From Bhargavaea massiliensis (GTDB taxonomy: Bacteria; Bacillota; Bacilli; Bacillales_A; Planococcaceae): a DNA stretch of 64,000 bases. The position numbers and the translations under genes were made by a program. Numbering within the stretch: position 1 is the stretch's first letter; every line of letters starts with the position of its first letter. The notes beneath the pieces are model-generated. The model was given only the letters and a program-made list of their open reading frames with translations, made no database searches and was not told the origin of the DNA. Location: positions 45,833 to 109,832 of the forward strand of contig NZ_JAHBCJ010000007.1 in assembly GCF_018390575.1 (NCBI RefSeq). Direction: 5' to 3'. Shown one piece after another: positions 43,131-52,870 of this stretch.

Positions 43131-43813
43131 AATTCGCCGTCATTCAATTTCCCGGATCCAGCTGCGACCTCGACCTCTACCATGCCGTAACCGACGTTCT
43201 TGGAGAAAAGGCGGAATACGTCCCTCACCATGAAACGGACCTGTCCGCCTATGACGCTATCCTCCTGCCGGGCGGCGCTTCCTACGGCGACGCCGTGCGT
43301 GCGGGAGCCCTTGCGCGGACAGCACCTGTCATGGAAGGAATCATCGCTGCAGCGAAAGAAGGCAAGCCCGTCCTCGGGGTGGGCAACGGCTTCCAGATCC
43401 TGACGGAAGCGGGCCTGCTGCCGGGCGCATTCCTTAAGAACCGTGACCAGAAATTCATCTGCCGCAACGTCAAAGTCCAGGTCGTGAACAACCGCACCCT
43501 GTTCACAAGCGAGTACACCGAGGGCGAGGAGCTCAACATCCCGATCGCCCACGGCGAAGGCAATTTCTACTGCGATGAAGAGACCTACGGCCGACTCAAA
43601 GAAAACAACCAGATTGTCTTTGTTTACTCGGACGGCAATCCGAACGGATCCGTCGGTGACATCGCGGGCCTCGTGAACGAAAAGGGCAATGTTCTCGGCA
43701 TGATGCCCCACCCTGAGCGGGCTGCCGAGTCCATCCTGGGCTCCGAAGACGGACTGAACGTATTCAAATCGATTGTGAATGAGTGGAGGGAATCCCATGC
43801 CAACCAAGCTTGA
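43127..43813 (+). CDS. purQ: FGAM synthase glutaminase subunit PurQ, catalytic Cys replaced by Gly
   Basis: A 228-residue class-I glutamine amidotransferase that normally supplies ammonia to PurL. It aligns along its full length with B. subtilis PurQ from memory ([34 protein letters not shown]). The His and Glu of the triad are kept in MPHPE. The nucleophile region reads [11 protein letters not shown] where the family has GVCNGFQIL: residue 86 is Gly (GGC at 43382-43384) and not Cys. The oxyanion region is also unusual ([17 protein letters not shown]). The frame is otherwise intact, so this is not general decay. The subunit may be catalytically dead while still structural. Overlaps purL by 17 bases. 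Confidence 0.9.
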   Translation: MKFAVIQFPGSSCDLDLYHAVTDVLGEKAEYVPHHETDLSAYDAILLPGGASYGDAVRAGALARTAPVMEGIIAAAKEGKPVLGVGNGFQILTEAGLLPGAFLKNRDQKFICRNVKVQVVNNRTLFTSEYTEGEELNIPIAHGEGNFYCDEETYGRLKENNQIVFVYSDGNPNGSVGDIAGLVNEKGNVLGMMPHPERAAESILGSEDGLNVFKSIVNEWRESHANQA

Positions 43814-46028
43814 GCCGACGGCGGAACAAATCCGCGATGAACAGATCTACGCACAGATGGGCATGACCACGGAAGAATTCGAAATGGCGGTCAAGCTTCT
43901 CGGACGCCTGCCGAACTATACGGAAACCGGCCTGTTCTCCAGCATGTGGTCGGAGCACTGCTCGTATAAGAGCTCCAAGCCCGTTCTCCGCAAGTTCCCG
44001 ACCGAAGGCCCACAGGTTCTCATGGGACCCGGCGAAGGCGCGGGCATCGTCGACATCGGCGATAACCAGGCAGTCGTCTTCAAGATGGAGTCGCACAACA
44101 GCCCATCGGCGATCGAGCCGTATGAAGGGGCAGCGACCGGCGTGGGCGGGGTTCTCCGTGACGTCTTCTCGATGGGCGCCCAGCCGATTGCGGCAGTGAA
44201 CTCGCTCCGGTTTGGTGAACTCGACAACGACCGTGACCGCTGGCTGTTCGAGGAAGCCGTCGCGGGAATCGCCGGCTACGGCAACCGCATCGGCATTCCG
44301 ACAGTCGCCGGTGAAATCCAGTTCGACCCTTCCTATGCAGGAAAGCCGCTCGTCAACGCGATGGCAATCGGCCTTCTTAACCACGAAGACATCCAGCGCG
44401 GCTTGGCTGCCGGCGTCGGCAACACCGTCATGTATGTCGGCGCGAAAACTGGCCGCGACGGAATCCACGGCGCAACTTCCTCGTCGGAAGAAATTTCGGA
44501 TGACCCGGGCAAGGAACGCGCGCCGGTCCAGGCGGGCGATCCGTTTACTGAAAAACTCCTCATGGATGCATGCCTTGAACTCGTCAAATCCGACGCGCTT
44601 ATCGGCATCCAGGACATGGGAGCTGCCGGCCTGACGTCTTCTTCCGCCGAAATGGCTTCGAAGGCGGGCTTCGGAATCGAGATGAACCTTGATCTCGTCC
44701 CTCAGCGCGATGAAGACATGACTGCCTACGAAATGATGCTTTCCGAATCCCAGGAGCGCATGCTGATCGTCGTGCAGAAAGGCCGTGAGCAGGAAGTCAT
44801 CGACCTGTTCTCCAAGTACGATCTTGAAGCGGTATCGATCGGTCATGTCACAGAAGACAAGATGCTGCGCCTGCTCCACAAAGGTGAAGTCGTCGCGGAA
44901 GTCTCTGCCGATGCGCTTGCAGAGGATGCACCGGTCTACCACAAGCCGTCCCGCGAGCCGGAATACTTCCGCGAATTCCAGGAGATGGAGCAGCAGGAGC
45001 CGGAAGTGGACGACTACAGTGAAACACTGGCTTCCCTCCTGAAGCAGCCTACGATCGCGTCGAAGGAATGGGTGTACAGCCAGTTTGACCATCAGGCGCG
45101 CACCAACACGGTCGTTGCCCCGGGTTCGGATGCTGCTGTCGTGCGTGTCCGCGGTACCGAGAAGGGCCTGGCCATCACCGCCGACTGTAACTCCCGCTAC
45201 ATCTATCTTGATCCGGAAACAGGCGGAAAGATCGCGGTCGCTGAAGCGGCGCGGAACATCATCTGCTCTGGCGGCAAGCCGCTTGCCATCACGGACTGCC
45301 TGAACTTCGGCAGCCCGGATAATCCGGAGATCTTCTGGCAGCTGGAAAAGTCGGCAGACGGCATCAGCGCGGCCTGCCTCGCACTCGACGCGCCGGTCAT
45401 CAGCGGGAACGTCTCCCTTTACAACGAACGCGCCGGCAAGCCGGTCTACCCGACACCGACAATCGGCATGGTCGGCCTCGTCGAGAACCTGGAACACACG
45501 ACGACTCAGGTTGCGAAAGCGGCCGGGGACATGGTTTACCTGATCGGCGAGACAAAAACCGAATTCGGCGGTTCCGAGCTGCAGAAAATGCTGAACGGCG
45601 GCAAGATTTCCGGCAAGGCGCCGGCAATCGACCTCGATGTGGAAGCATCCCGCCAGGAAGCGCTCCTCGCGGCAATCCGTGAAGGCATCGTCCGCTCCGC
45701 GCATGATGTCGCGGAAGGCGGCGTCGCAGTGGCGCTTGCCGAGAAGGTGTTCGGTACCGGGCTCGGCGCTGATGTGAAACTCGAAGGCTCCGCCGTCACT
45801 GCACTCTTTAGTGAAACACAGTCCCGCTTTATCGTGACCGTCAAGCCGGAGCACGCGGCCCGCTTCGAAGAACTGGCTGCAGATGCACGGAAAATCGGTG
45901 AAATCACGCAAGCGGGACGCCTGGTCATCCGCGACACAGAAGGCAATCCGTTGGTCGACCAGGACGTCTCCCTGCTCGAATCCGCCTGGAAAGGGGCGAT
46001 CCCGTGCTTAGTGAACTCAGAGGGCTAA
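43797..46028 (+). CDS. purL: FGAM synthase large subunit PurL
   Basis: A 743-residue small-type PurL, the synthetase that makes FGAM from FGAR, ATP and ammonia. Conserved blocks include [33 protein letters not shown] and [20 protein letters not shown]. No glutaminase domain, so ammonia normally comes from PurQ. GGAGGG precedes the ATG at 43797. Its end overlaps purF by 25 bases. Confidence 0.96.
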   Translation: MPTKLEPTAEQIRDEQIYAQMGMTTEEFEMAVKLLGRLPNYTETGLFSSMWSEHCSYKSSKPVLRKFPTEGPQVLMGPGEGAGIVDIGDNQAVVFKMESHNSPSAIEPYEGAATGVGGVLRDVFSMGAQPIAAVNSLRFGELDNDRDRWLFEEAVAGIAGYGNRIGIPTVAGEIQFDPSYAGKPLVNAMAIGLLNHEDIQRGLAAGVGNTVMYVGAKTGRDGIHGATSSSEEISDDPGKERAPVQAGDPFTEKLLMDACLELVKSDALIGIQDMGAAGLTSSSAEMASKAGFGIEMNLDLVPQRDEDMTAYEMMLSESQERMLIVVQKGREQEVIDLFSKYDLEAVSIGHVTEDKMLRLLHKGEVVAEVSADALAEDAPVYHKPSREPEYFREFQEMEQQEPEVDDYSETLASLLKQPTIASKEWVYSQFDHQARTNTVVAPGSDAAVVRVRGTEKGLAITADCNSRYIYLDPETGGKIAVAEAARNIICSGGKPLAITDCLNFGSPDNPEIFWQLEKSADGISAACLALDAPVISGNVSLYNERAGKPVYPTPTIGMVGLVENLEHTTTQVAKAAGDMVYLIGETKTEFGGSELQKMLNGGKISGKAPAIDLDVEASRQEALLAAIREGIVRSAHDVAEGGVAVALAEKVFGTGLGADVKLEGSAVTALFSETQSRFIVTVKPEHAARFEELAADARKIGEITQAGRLVIRDTEGNPLVDQDVSLLESAWKGAIPCLVNSEG

Positions 46029-47425
46029 ATGAAGAATGCGGCGTGTTCGGCATCTGGGGCCATGACAATGCGGCCCAGATGGCGTACTACGGCCTTCATG
46101 CCCTCCAGCACAGGGGGCAGGAAGCAGCCGGGATCTGCACGGTGCATGACGACCATCTGCTCGTTGAAAAAGGGGAAGGGCTTGTCAACGACGTGTTCCA
46201 GGGCGACCGGCTAAACAAGCTGCCGGGCCATGCGGCGATCGGCCATGTCCGCTACACGACGGATGGCGGGCGCGGCATCGAGAACGTCCAGCCTCTTGTG
46301 TTCCGCTCGACAACAGGCAGCCTGGCGATTGCGCACAACGGCAACGTCACGAATGCGGGCGAACTCAAGCGCCATCTTGAGCGCCAGGGCAGCATCTTCC
46401 AGTCGACTTCCGACACGGAAGTGCTTGCCCATCTGATCAAGAAAAACATCAGCTATCCGCAAAACGAGCGGCTGAAAAAGGCACTTGCCCAATTGCAGGG
46501 CGCTTTTGCCTTCGTCCTCCTGACCGAGGATGCCCTTTATGTCGCGCAGGACCCGAACGGCATGCGCCCGCTGTCCCTCGGCTGCATCGGCGGGGAAACG
46601 TGGGTCGTTGCATCCGAGACGTCTGCGTTCGACCTGATCGGCGCGGAGACGGTGCGTTCGGTCGAGCCGGGTGAGCTCGTCATCATCGATGACAACGGCA
46701 TCCGGAGCGACCGCTTCGCACCGAAGGCGAATCGTGCCATCTGCTCGATGGAATATATTTATTTCTCCCGTCCCGATTCCGACATCGACGGCATCAACAT
46801 CCACATGGCCAGGAAGCGCCTCGGCAAGCGGCTTGCGCAGGAAGTCACCATTGATGCGGATGTCGTCACGGGCGTGCCGGACTCCAGCATTTCCGCAGCA
46901 ATCGGATTTGCGGAGGAAAGCGGCATCCCGTACGAGATGGGCCTGATCAAGAACCGCTATGTCGGCCGGACATTCATCCAGCCGTCCCAGGAACTGCGGG
47001 AGCGCGGAGTGAAGATGAAGCTGTCTCCGGTCCGTCAGGTTGTCGAGGGCAAGCGGGTCGTCATGGTCGACGACTCGATCGTCCGGGGCACCACTTCGAA
47101 GCGGATCGTCAAAATGCTGCGTGACGCGGGCGCGAAGGAAGTCCACGTCGCGATCAGCGCACCGCCGCTGATCTCACCGTGCTTCTACGGCGTCGATATC
47201 AGCACCGACTCCGAACTGATCGCGACAGGGCGCACGCCGGAAGAAATCTGTGAACTGATCGGGGCGGACTCGCTCCAGTTCCTGTCGGCGGAAGGGCTGA
47301 TCGAAGCGGTCGGACGGAACGACCAAGATCCGAACCGGGGCCACTGCCTCGGATGTTTCACAGGCAATTACCCGACGGACATCTTCGCGGACACGAAACT
47401 GCCGCATGAAAAGGAACTCGTTTAA
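46004..47425 (+). CDS. purF: Amidophosphoribosyltransferase
   Basis: A 473-residue enzyme for the first committed step: PRPP and glutamine to phosphoribosylamine. An 11-residue propeptide precedes Cys12 (LNEECGVFG), which becomes the N-terminal nucleophile. The PRPP motif [17 protein letters not shown] is intact. Cysteines matching the Fe-S ligands of the Bacillus enzyme occur in AICSMEY, SPCFYG and HCLGCF. Start is GTG with AAAGGGG 7 bases upstream, inside purL. Its glutaminase site is normal, unlike PurQ. Confidence 0.96.
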   Translation: MLSELRGLNEECGVFGIWGHDNAAQMAYYGLHALQHRGQEAAGICTVHDDHLLVEKGEGLVNDVFQGDRLNKLPGHAAIGHVRYTTDGGRGIENVQPLVFRSTTGSLAIAHNGNVTNAGELKRHLERQGSIFQSTSDTEVLAHLIKKNISYPQNERLKKALAQLQGAFAFVLLTEDALYVAQDPNGMRPLSLGCIGGETWVVASETSAFDLIGAETVRSVEPGELVIIDDNGIRSDRFAPKANRAICSMEYIYFSRPDSDIDGINIHMARKRLGKRLAQEVTIDADVVTGVPDSSISAAIGFAEESGIPYEMGLIKNRYVGRTFIQPSQELRERGVKMKLSPVRQVVEGKRVVMVDDSIVRGTTSKRIVKMLRDAGAKEVHVAISAPPLISPCFYGVDISTDSELIATGRTPEEICELIGADSLQFLSAEGLIEAVGRNDQDPNRGHCLGCFTGNYPTDIFADTKLPHEKELV

Positions 47426-47440
47426 GAGGAGGCCACTGGC

Positions 47441-48511
47441 ATGTCAAAAGCATATGAACAGGCCGGCGTAAACATCGAAGCCGGATATGAGTCGGTCGAG
47501 CGGATGAAATCCCATGTCGCCCGTACAGAGCGAAAGGGTGTCATGGGGGCGTTCGGCGGATTCGGCGGGATGTTCGACCTGTCCGAGCTCGGCTACAGCC
47601 AGCCGGTCCTCGTTTCGGGGACAGACGGCGTCGGCACGAAGCTGAAAGTCGCCTTTATGGCGGACAAGCATGACACAATCGGCGTCGACTGCGTCGCGAT
47701 GTGTGTGAATGATATCGTCGCACAGGGCGCGGAGCCGCTTTATTTCCTCGACTATGTCGCACTCGGCAAAGCCGTACCGGCACGGGTCGAAGCGATCGTC
47801 AAGGGAGTCGCCGATGGCTGCGTCCAGGCAGGGGCGGCGCTGATCGGCGGCGAGACGGCGGAGATGCCGGGTCTGTATGACGAGGACGAATACGACCTCG
47901 CAGGATTCGCTGTCGGCGCTGCCGAGAAGAAGAATATTGTGACCGGCGAAAAGGTCGCAGAAGGCGACGTCCTCGTCGGCATCGCGTCCAGCGGCATTCA
48001 CTCAAACGGCTACTCGCTCGTCCGGAAAATTGTCTTCGATCAAACTGGTGTCAAAGCGGACGAACCGGTTCCCGGGTATGAGGAGCTGGGGAGTTCGGCG
48101 GAAGCGCTGCTGACCCCGACGAAGATTTACGCAAAGCCGGTTCTTGAGATGGCACGGAGCCTGGACGTCCACGGCATGGCGCACGTGACAGGCGGCGGAT
48201 TCTATGAGAACGTCCCGCGCATGCTGCCGGAAGGCTTGGCTGCCGAGATCGACCTCGGCTCGTGGGAAGTGCTCCCGGTGTTCCGCATGCTGAAGGAAAA
48301 AGGGCAGCTTGCCGACCGTGACCTGTACTCCGTCTTTAACATGGGCATCGGATTCATCGTCGCCCTGCCCGAGTCGGAAGCGGCGGAAGCGATCCGCATT
48401 GCGGAAGCCCACGGCGAGAAGGCGTCGGTCATCGGCCGCGTTGTTGCGGGCGAAGGTGTCCGCTTTAACGGCGAACATGACGGCACGCTTGCGGGAGGTC
48501 CGGAAGCATGA
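47441..48511 (+). CDS. purM: AIR synthetase
   Basis: A 356-residue PurM that cyclises FGAM to AIR. Motifs [32 protein letters not shown] and [11 protein letters not shown] are intact. GAGG precedes the ATG. Overlaps purN by 4 bases. Confidence 0.96.
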   Translation: MSKAYEQAGVNIEAGYESVERMKSHVARTERKGVMGAFGGFGGMFDLSELGYSQPVLVSGTDGVGTKLKVAFMADKHDTIGVDCVAMCVNDIVAQGAEPLYFLDYVALGKAVPARVEAIVKGVADGCVQAGAALIGGETAEMPGLYDEDEYDLAGFAVGAAEKKNIVTGEKVAEGDVLVGIASSGIHSNGYSLVRKIVFDQTGVKADEPVPGYEELGSSAEALLTPTKIYAKPVLEMARSLDVHGMAHVTGGGFYENVPRMLPEGLAAEIDLGSWEVLPVFRMLKEKGQLADRDLYSVFNMGIGFIVALPESEAAEAIRIAEAHGEKASVIGRVVAGEGVRFNGEHDGTLAGGPEA

Positions 48512-49095
48512 GCCGGAAACCGCGTATCGCCGTCTTCGCATCGGGAAGCGGTTCGAACTTCGAAGCGATCGCCCAGGCGGCGGCAGACGGCGAGCTGGAA
48601 GCGGAAGTCGTGCTTCTCGTCACCGACAAGCCGCTCGCCAAAGTGATGGAGCGGGCGGAGCGGTTCCGCATCCCGTCTGTCGCCTTTAATCCGAAAGCCT
48701 ACCCGGACAAGGCTGCCTATGAGCAAACCGTCCTCGGGCGGCTACAGGAAGAGGAAGTGGACTGGATCGCCCTGGCCGGCTATATGCGCCTGATCGGCCC
48801 TACACTGCTCGACGCCTATCCGAACCGCATCATCAACATCCACCCGTCGCTCCTCCCGGCCTTTCCGGGCAAGGACGCGATCGGCCAGGCGATGGACGCC
48901 GGAGTGGACGTAACCGGCGTCACCGTCCACTACGTCGACGAAGGGATGGACACCGGCCCGGCGATTCTTCAGCGCGAAGTCCCCGTTGTGGCGGGTGACC
49001 GCGAGAAGACCGAAGCCGCCATCCATGCGGTCGAGCACGATCTTTATAAGGAAGCTTTGCGGAAAGTGCTGGCGGAAAGTGCGGTTACGGAATAG
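48508..49095 (+). CDS. purN: GAR transformylase PurN
   Basis: A 195-residue formyl-folate-dependent enzyme converting GAR to FGAR. The active-site motif [18 protein letters not shown] carries the catalytic Asn and His, and the Asp lies in [11 protein letters not shown]. The N-terminal [11 protein letters not shown] binds phosphate. Followed by a 200-base gap with a repeat array. Confidence 0.95.
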   Translation: MSRKPRIAVFASGSGSNFEAIAQAAADGELEAEVVLLVTDKPLAKVMERAERFRIPSVAFNPKAYPDKAAYEQTVLGRLQEEEVDWIALAGYMRLIGPTLLDAYPNRIINIHPSLLPAFPGKDAIGQAMDAGVDVTGVTVHYVDEGMDTGPAILQREVPVVAGDREKTEAAIHAVEHDLYKEALRKVLAESAVTE

Positions 49096-49109
49096 GGCGT
49101 GTCTTGGGC

Positions 49110-49214
49110 GAGAGTGACGATTGCCCGCCTGAGAGTGATGATTCGTCCTGTGAGAGTGACGATTGCCCGCCTGAAAGTGACGATTCGCCATCCGAAAGTG
49201 ACGAACCGCTCCGC
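49110..49214. repeat. Intergenic 21-base repeat array D, inside the pur operon
   Basis: Five units with core GAGAGTGACGATT (or GAAAGTGACGA) start at 49110, 49131, 49152, 49173 and 49194, an exact 21-base period. Unit 1 and unit 3 are identical in spacer (GCCCGCCT). It separates purN from purH. A GCCGGC-(N9)-GCCGGC hairpin follows before purH. The core matches arrays B and C on the other strand. Confidence 0.88.
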
Positions 49215-49295
49215 TTCTGAATCTGACGACGACTTTACAACAGCCGCCGGCACCCAAAAAGCCGGCGTTCTGATTTACATAAGGAGGCCCCAACC

Positions 49296-50831
49296 GTGAA
49301 AAAACGAGCATTGCTCAGCGTATCGGATAAATCCGGTGTCCTCGAGTTCGCGAAAGAACTTGAAGGGCTCGGCTATGAAATCCTGTCGACCGGCGGGACG
49401 ATGAACCATCTGAAGGAAAACGGCGTCGCCGTCACCGCAGTCGGGGATGTGACCGGCTTCCCGGAAATCCTCGGGGGACGCGTCAAGACGCTCCATCCGT
49501 ATATCCACGGCGGCCTGCTCGCCAAGCATGACGACCCGGGACACCAGGCCGAACTGGAGGAGCACGGAATCCTTCCGATCGACATCGTCTGTGTGAACCT
49601 GTACCCGTTCAAGTCGACGATCTCGAAGCCGGATGTGACGGTCGAAGACGCCATCGAGAATATCGACATCGGCGGCCCGACGATGCTGCGCGCATCCGCG
49701 AAGAACCACGCGTATCTCACCGTGCTCGTCGACTCGGCGGATTACCCGGCGGTTTTGGAAGAGCTGAAAAATGACGGGGCGACGACTTCTGAAACCCGCC
49801 GCCGGCTTGCGGCAAAAGTGTTCCGTCATACAGCCGCTTACGATGCGCTCATCTCCGGCTACCTGACCGAGCTTTCCGGAGAGGAATTCCCGGAAAGCGT
49901 CACGATGACCTACGAACTCAAACAGCCGCTCCGCTACGGCGAGAACCCGCACCAGAAAGCGGCATTCTACAGCCGTCCGCTCGGCGGGCAGTTCTCGATC
50001 GCCCGCGCGGAACAGCTTCACGGGAAGGAACTCTCCTACAACAATATCCAGGACGCCAATGCCGCGATCGGCATCGTCCGCGAATTCAGCGAGCCGGCAG
50101 CTGTTGCGGTCAAGCACATGAACCCTTGCGGCGTGGGAACAGCGGCAACACTTTCCGATGCGTTCAAGGCAGCCTACGAAGCGGATCCTGTCTCAATTTT
50201 CGGCGGCATCATCGCGCTGAACCGGGAAATCGATGCGGCGACGGCCGAGCAGCTGGCGGGCATCTTCCTCGAGATCATCATCGCGCCCGCCTACACGGAC
50301 GAGGCATTCGAGATCCTCACCCAGAAGAAGAATATCCGTCTCCTGAAACTGGACGGGGCGGAAGGCAAGCGCGACGAGTGGGCGACCGTTTCCGTCGAGG
50401 GCGGCCTCCTCATGCAGAATCCGGACACCGAGTCACTGGAGGACGCGGATATTAAAGTTGCGACCAAGCGCAAGCCGACCGAAGAAGAATGGGAAGCGCT
50501 GAAGCTTGGCTGGAAAGTCGTCAAGCACGTGAAGTCGAACGCCATTGTCGTCTCGGACGCCAACCGCACGCTCGGCGTCGGTGCCGGACAGATGAACCGT
50601 GTCGGTGCGGCCAAGATTGCACTTGAGCAGGCAGGCGACCGCGCGAAAGGCGCAGGCCTTGCATCCGACGCATTCTTCCCGATGGACGATACCGTCGAAG
50701 CGGCTGCGAAAGCCGGCATCACGGCAATCATCCAGCCGGGCGGCTCGAAGAAGGATGAAGACTCCATCAAGAAAGCCGATGAATACGGCATCGCGATGGT
50801 CTTCACCGGCATCCGCCACTTCAAGCACTGA
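49296..50831 (+). CDS. purH: AICAR transformylase / IMP cyclohydrolase
   Basis: A 511-residue bifunctional enzyme for the last two steps to IMP. The N-terminal cyclohydrolase domain has [14 protein letters not shown] and [15 protein letters not shown]. The transformylase domain has the [10 protein letters not shown] and [10 protein letters not shown] motifs, and the catalytic Lys-His. Start is GTG after AGGAGG. The C-terminus [12 protein letters not shown] is standard. Confidence 0.96.
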   Translation: MKKRALLSVSDKSGVLEFAKELEGLGYEILSTGGTMNHLKENGVAVTAVGDVTGFPEILGGRVKTLHPYIHGGLLAKHDDPGHQAELEEHGILPIDIVCVNLYPFKSTISKPDVTVEDAIENIDIGGPTMLRASAKNHAYLTVLVDSADYPAVLEELKNDGATTSETRRRLAAKVFRHTAAYDALISGYLTELSGEEFPESVTMTYELKQPLRYGENPHQKAAFYSRPLGGQFSIARAEQLHGKELSYNNIQDANAAIGIVREFSEPAAVAVKHMNPCGVGTAATLSDAFKAAYEADPVSIFGGIIALNREIDAATAEQLAGIFLEIIIAPAYTDEAFEILTQKKNIRLLKLDGAEGKRDEWATVSVEGGLLMQNPDTESLEDADIKVATKRKPTEEEWEALKLGWKVVKHVKSNAIVVSDANRTLGVGAGQMNRVGAAKIALEQAGDRAKGAGLASDAFFPMDDTVEAAAKAGITAIIQPGGSKKDEDSIKKADEYGIAMVFTGIRHFKH

Positions 50832-50875
50832 TTCCCGGCGGGCCGAGTGTTAAGCAAACGACCTCACCAATCAAG

Positions 50876-50911
50876 AAAAACAACCTGCCGGCTGTGCAGG
50901 TTGTTTTCATA
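50876..50911 (+). terminator. Terminator-like hairpin between purH and purD
   Basis: AAACAACCTGC / GCAGGTTGTTT stem followed by TTTC. It lies inside the operon and may partly end transcripts before purD or protect an mRNA end. Confidence 0.55.
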
Positions 50912-50925
50912 AGGAGTGACCCCAA

Positions 50926-52185
50926 ATGGATGTACTCGTCATCGGAAGCGGCGGCCGCGAGCACGCGCTCGTCCGCCAGTTTAAAAAGTCCCCGTCGGTG
51001 GGCAAGGTTTACGTCGCGCCGGGCAATGACGGCATGCGGGATGACGCCGAAATTGTCCCGATCGGTGTCATGGAATTCGGCAAGCTCGCAGAGTTTGCGA
51101 AAGAAAAAAACATCGGCCTGACATTTGTCGGGCCTGAGCAGCCGCTTGCCGGCGGCATCGTCAATCACTTTCAGGAGGCGGGCCTGCGCATCTTCGGACC
51201 TGACAAAGCAGCCGCCCGGCTTGAAGGCTCCAAGGCATTTGCCAAAGAGCTCATGAAGAAATACAACATCCCGACTGCGAAGTACGAGACGTTTACCGAT
51301 GCGGAGCAGGCAAAAGAATACATCCGCGAACAGGGTGCGCCAATCGTCATCAAGGCTGACGGGCTCGCGGCAGGGAAGGGTGTCGTCGTCGCGATGACAA
51401 TGGATGAAGCGCTCGCGGCAGTCGACGACATGATCGGCGGACGCAAGTTCGGCGACTCCTCCTCCCGTGTCGTCATCGAGGAATTCCTCGACGGGGAAGA
51501 GTTCAGCTACATGTCGTTCGTCCACGGCGGCAAGATTTTCCCGATGCCGATGTCGCAGGACCATAAGCGTGCGTTCGACAATGACGAAGGACCGAACACG
51601 GGCGGCATGGGCGCCTATTCTCCGGTTCCGCATTTGCCGGAAGAAGCCGTCCGCACAGCACACGAACAGATCGTCGAAGCGACCGTCCGCGCGATGGACG
51701 CGGAAGGCACGCCGTTCACGGGAATTCTTTACGCCGGCCTGATCCTCACCGGAGACGGCCCGAAAACGATCGAATTCAACGCCCGCTTCGGAGACCCCGA
51801 AACCCAGGTCGTCCTGCCGCAGCTGAAATCCGATCTTGCGGAATTCCTGGTCGGACTGCTTGACGGCAACCCGATTGAACCGGAATGGGAAGGAGGCGCC
51901 CGCCTCGGCGTCGTGATCGCCGCGGACGGTTATCCGGGCGACGTTCAGAAAGGCGCACTGCTTCCGGACCTGAAACCACTTGAGGAAGCCGGCCTCGATG
52001 TGTTCCACGCCGGAACAAAAGCGGAAGGCGGACGCTTCGCAGGAAGCGGCGGCCGCGTCATCCTCGTCTCGGCGGAAGGCGAAAGCCTCCGGGAAGCAAG
52101 CGAAAAAGCATACGCTGCGCTTGATTCGATGGAATGGAACGGATTCTTCTACCGCTCCGACATCGGAAAACGCGCGATGAAATGA
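50926..52185 (+). CDS. purD: GAR synthetase
   Basis: A 419-residue ATP-grasp enzyme joining phosphoribosylamine and glycine. Motifs VIGSGGREHALV, IVIKADGLAAGKGVVVA, GPNTGGMGAYSP and EFNARFGDPETQVVLP are intact. AAGGAG precedes the ATG. Last gene of the operon, followed by a clear terminator. Confidence 0.96.
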   Translation: MDVLVIGSGGREHALVRQFKKSPSVGKVYVAPGNDGMRDDAEIVPIGVMEFGKLAEFAKEKNIGLTFVGPEQPLAGGIVNHFQEAGLRIFGPDKAAARLEGSKAFAKELMKKYNIPTAKYETFTDAEQAKEYIREQGAPIVIKADGLAAGKGVVVAMTMDEALAAVDDMIGGRKFGDSSSRVVIEEFLDGEEFSYMSFVHGGKIFPMPMSQDHKRAFDNDEGPNTGGMGAYSPVPHLPEEAVRTAHEQIVEATVRAMDAEGTPFTGILYAGLILTGDGPKTIEFNARFGDPETQVVLPQLKSDLAEFLVGLLDGNPIEPEWEGGARLGVVIAADGYPGDVQKGALLPDLKPLEEAGLDVFHAGTKAEGGRFAGSGGRVILVSAEGESLREASEKAYAALDSMEWNGFFYRSDIGKRAMK

Positions 52186-52188
52186 GAA

Positions 52189-52223
52189 ACAAGCCGTCCC
52201 GTGATTGATGGGGCGGCTTTTGG
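52189..52223 (+). terminator. Terminator of the pur operon
   Basis: AAGCCGTCCC / GGGGCGGCTT stem followed by TTTTGGTTT. Confidence 0.82.
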
Positions 52224-52293
52224 TTTAATGATTCATTTCAACCCTTACAACATTCAGAAAAATGCGATAGAATAGGACTGACGGAGAACATAA

Positions 52294-52320
52294 GAAAAAC
52301 GGACGGGCATTGCCGTCCGC
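52294..52320 (-). terminator. Terminator of the DUF2892 gene
   Basis: CGGACGG-CAATG-CCCGTCCG stem followed by TTTTTC on the minus strand. Confidence 0.82.
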
Positions 52321-52326
52321 CGGTTT

Positions 52327-52764
52327 TCAGATTGATTGCATCGGGTCTTTTTTCTGGCCTTGCCCTGATCCGACACCATTTTTGTAAGCGGATTCATTCT
52401 GTCCGGAGGGGACGTTCCGTTCCGACCCGGCCCCGTCAAAACCGCCGTATGAAAATGCCTGGATTTTCTCGCCGGATTCACCGGACTCTGTTCCGCCTGC
52501 GGAAATGGCCGGCAGCGTTCCGCCGCTGACTTCCGGCTTCATCAGGGCGTCCATGCCGCCGCTCATCATTTCCTTCATCGGGCAATAGCGGGCGATGCCT
52601 TCCGCGGTCTTGCAGGCGCCGGACAGGACAAGGATCGGGCCGGCCATGCTGCGGGGATCCTTAATCATGCGCGTCGTGCCCCAGGCAAGCATCGCGAGTC
52701 CGGAGCTGATGCGGAGGTAGGCGCTTTTCGTACCGACGTTGATCGTCTGGTCAGTTGGTTTCAT
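52327..52764 (-). CDS. DUF2892 (YgaP membrane-domain-like) protein
   Basis: A 145-residue protein. Residues about 8-62 match the DUF2892 pattern (INVGTKSAYLRISSGLAMLA ... ARYCP): two short hydrophobic helices and a terminal Cys-Pro. The C-terminal half is Gly/Ser-rich and probably disordered (GGTESGESGEKIQAFSYGG). Such domains often accompany rhodanese proteins; none is linked here. GGAAGGAG precedes the ATG. Confidence 0.75.
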   Translation of the reverse strand: MKPTDQTINVGTKSAYLRISSGLAMLAWGTTRMIKDPRSMAGPILVLSGACKTAEGIARYCPMKEMMSGGMDALMKPEVSGGTLPAISAGGTESGESGEKIQAFSYGGFDGAGSERNVPSGQNESAYKNGVGSGQGQKKDPMQSI

Positions 52765-52870
52765 AGAAAACTTCTCCTTCCGAACACACGGTTTCGGCCG
52801 CGTGCCTTTTTTTCACTTTCACACTGTGATAAGATGAAGTAACAGATAGATAAGTCAGGGGGCAGCGACG

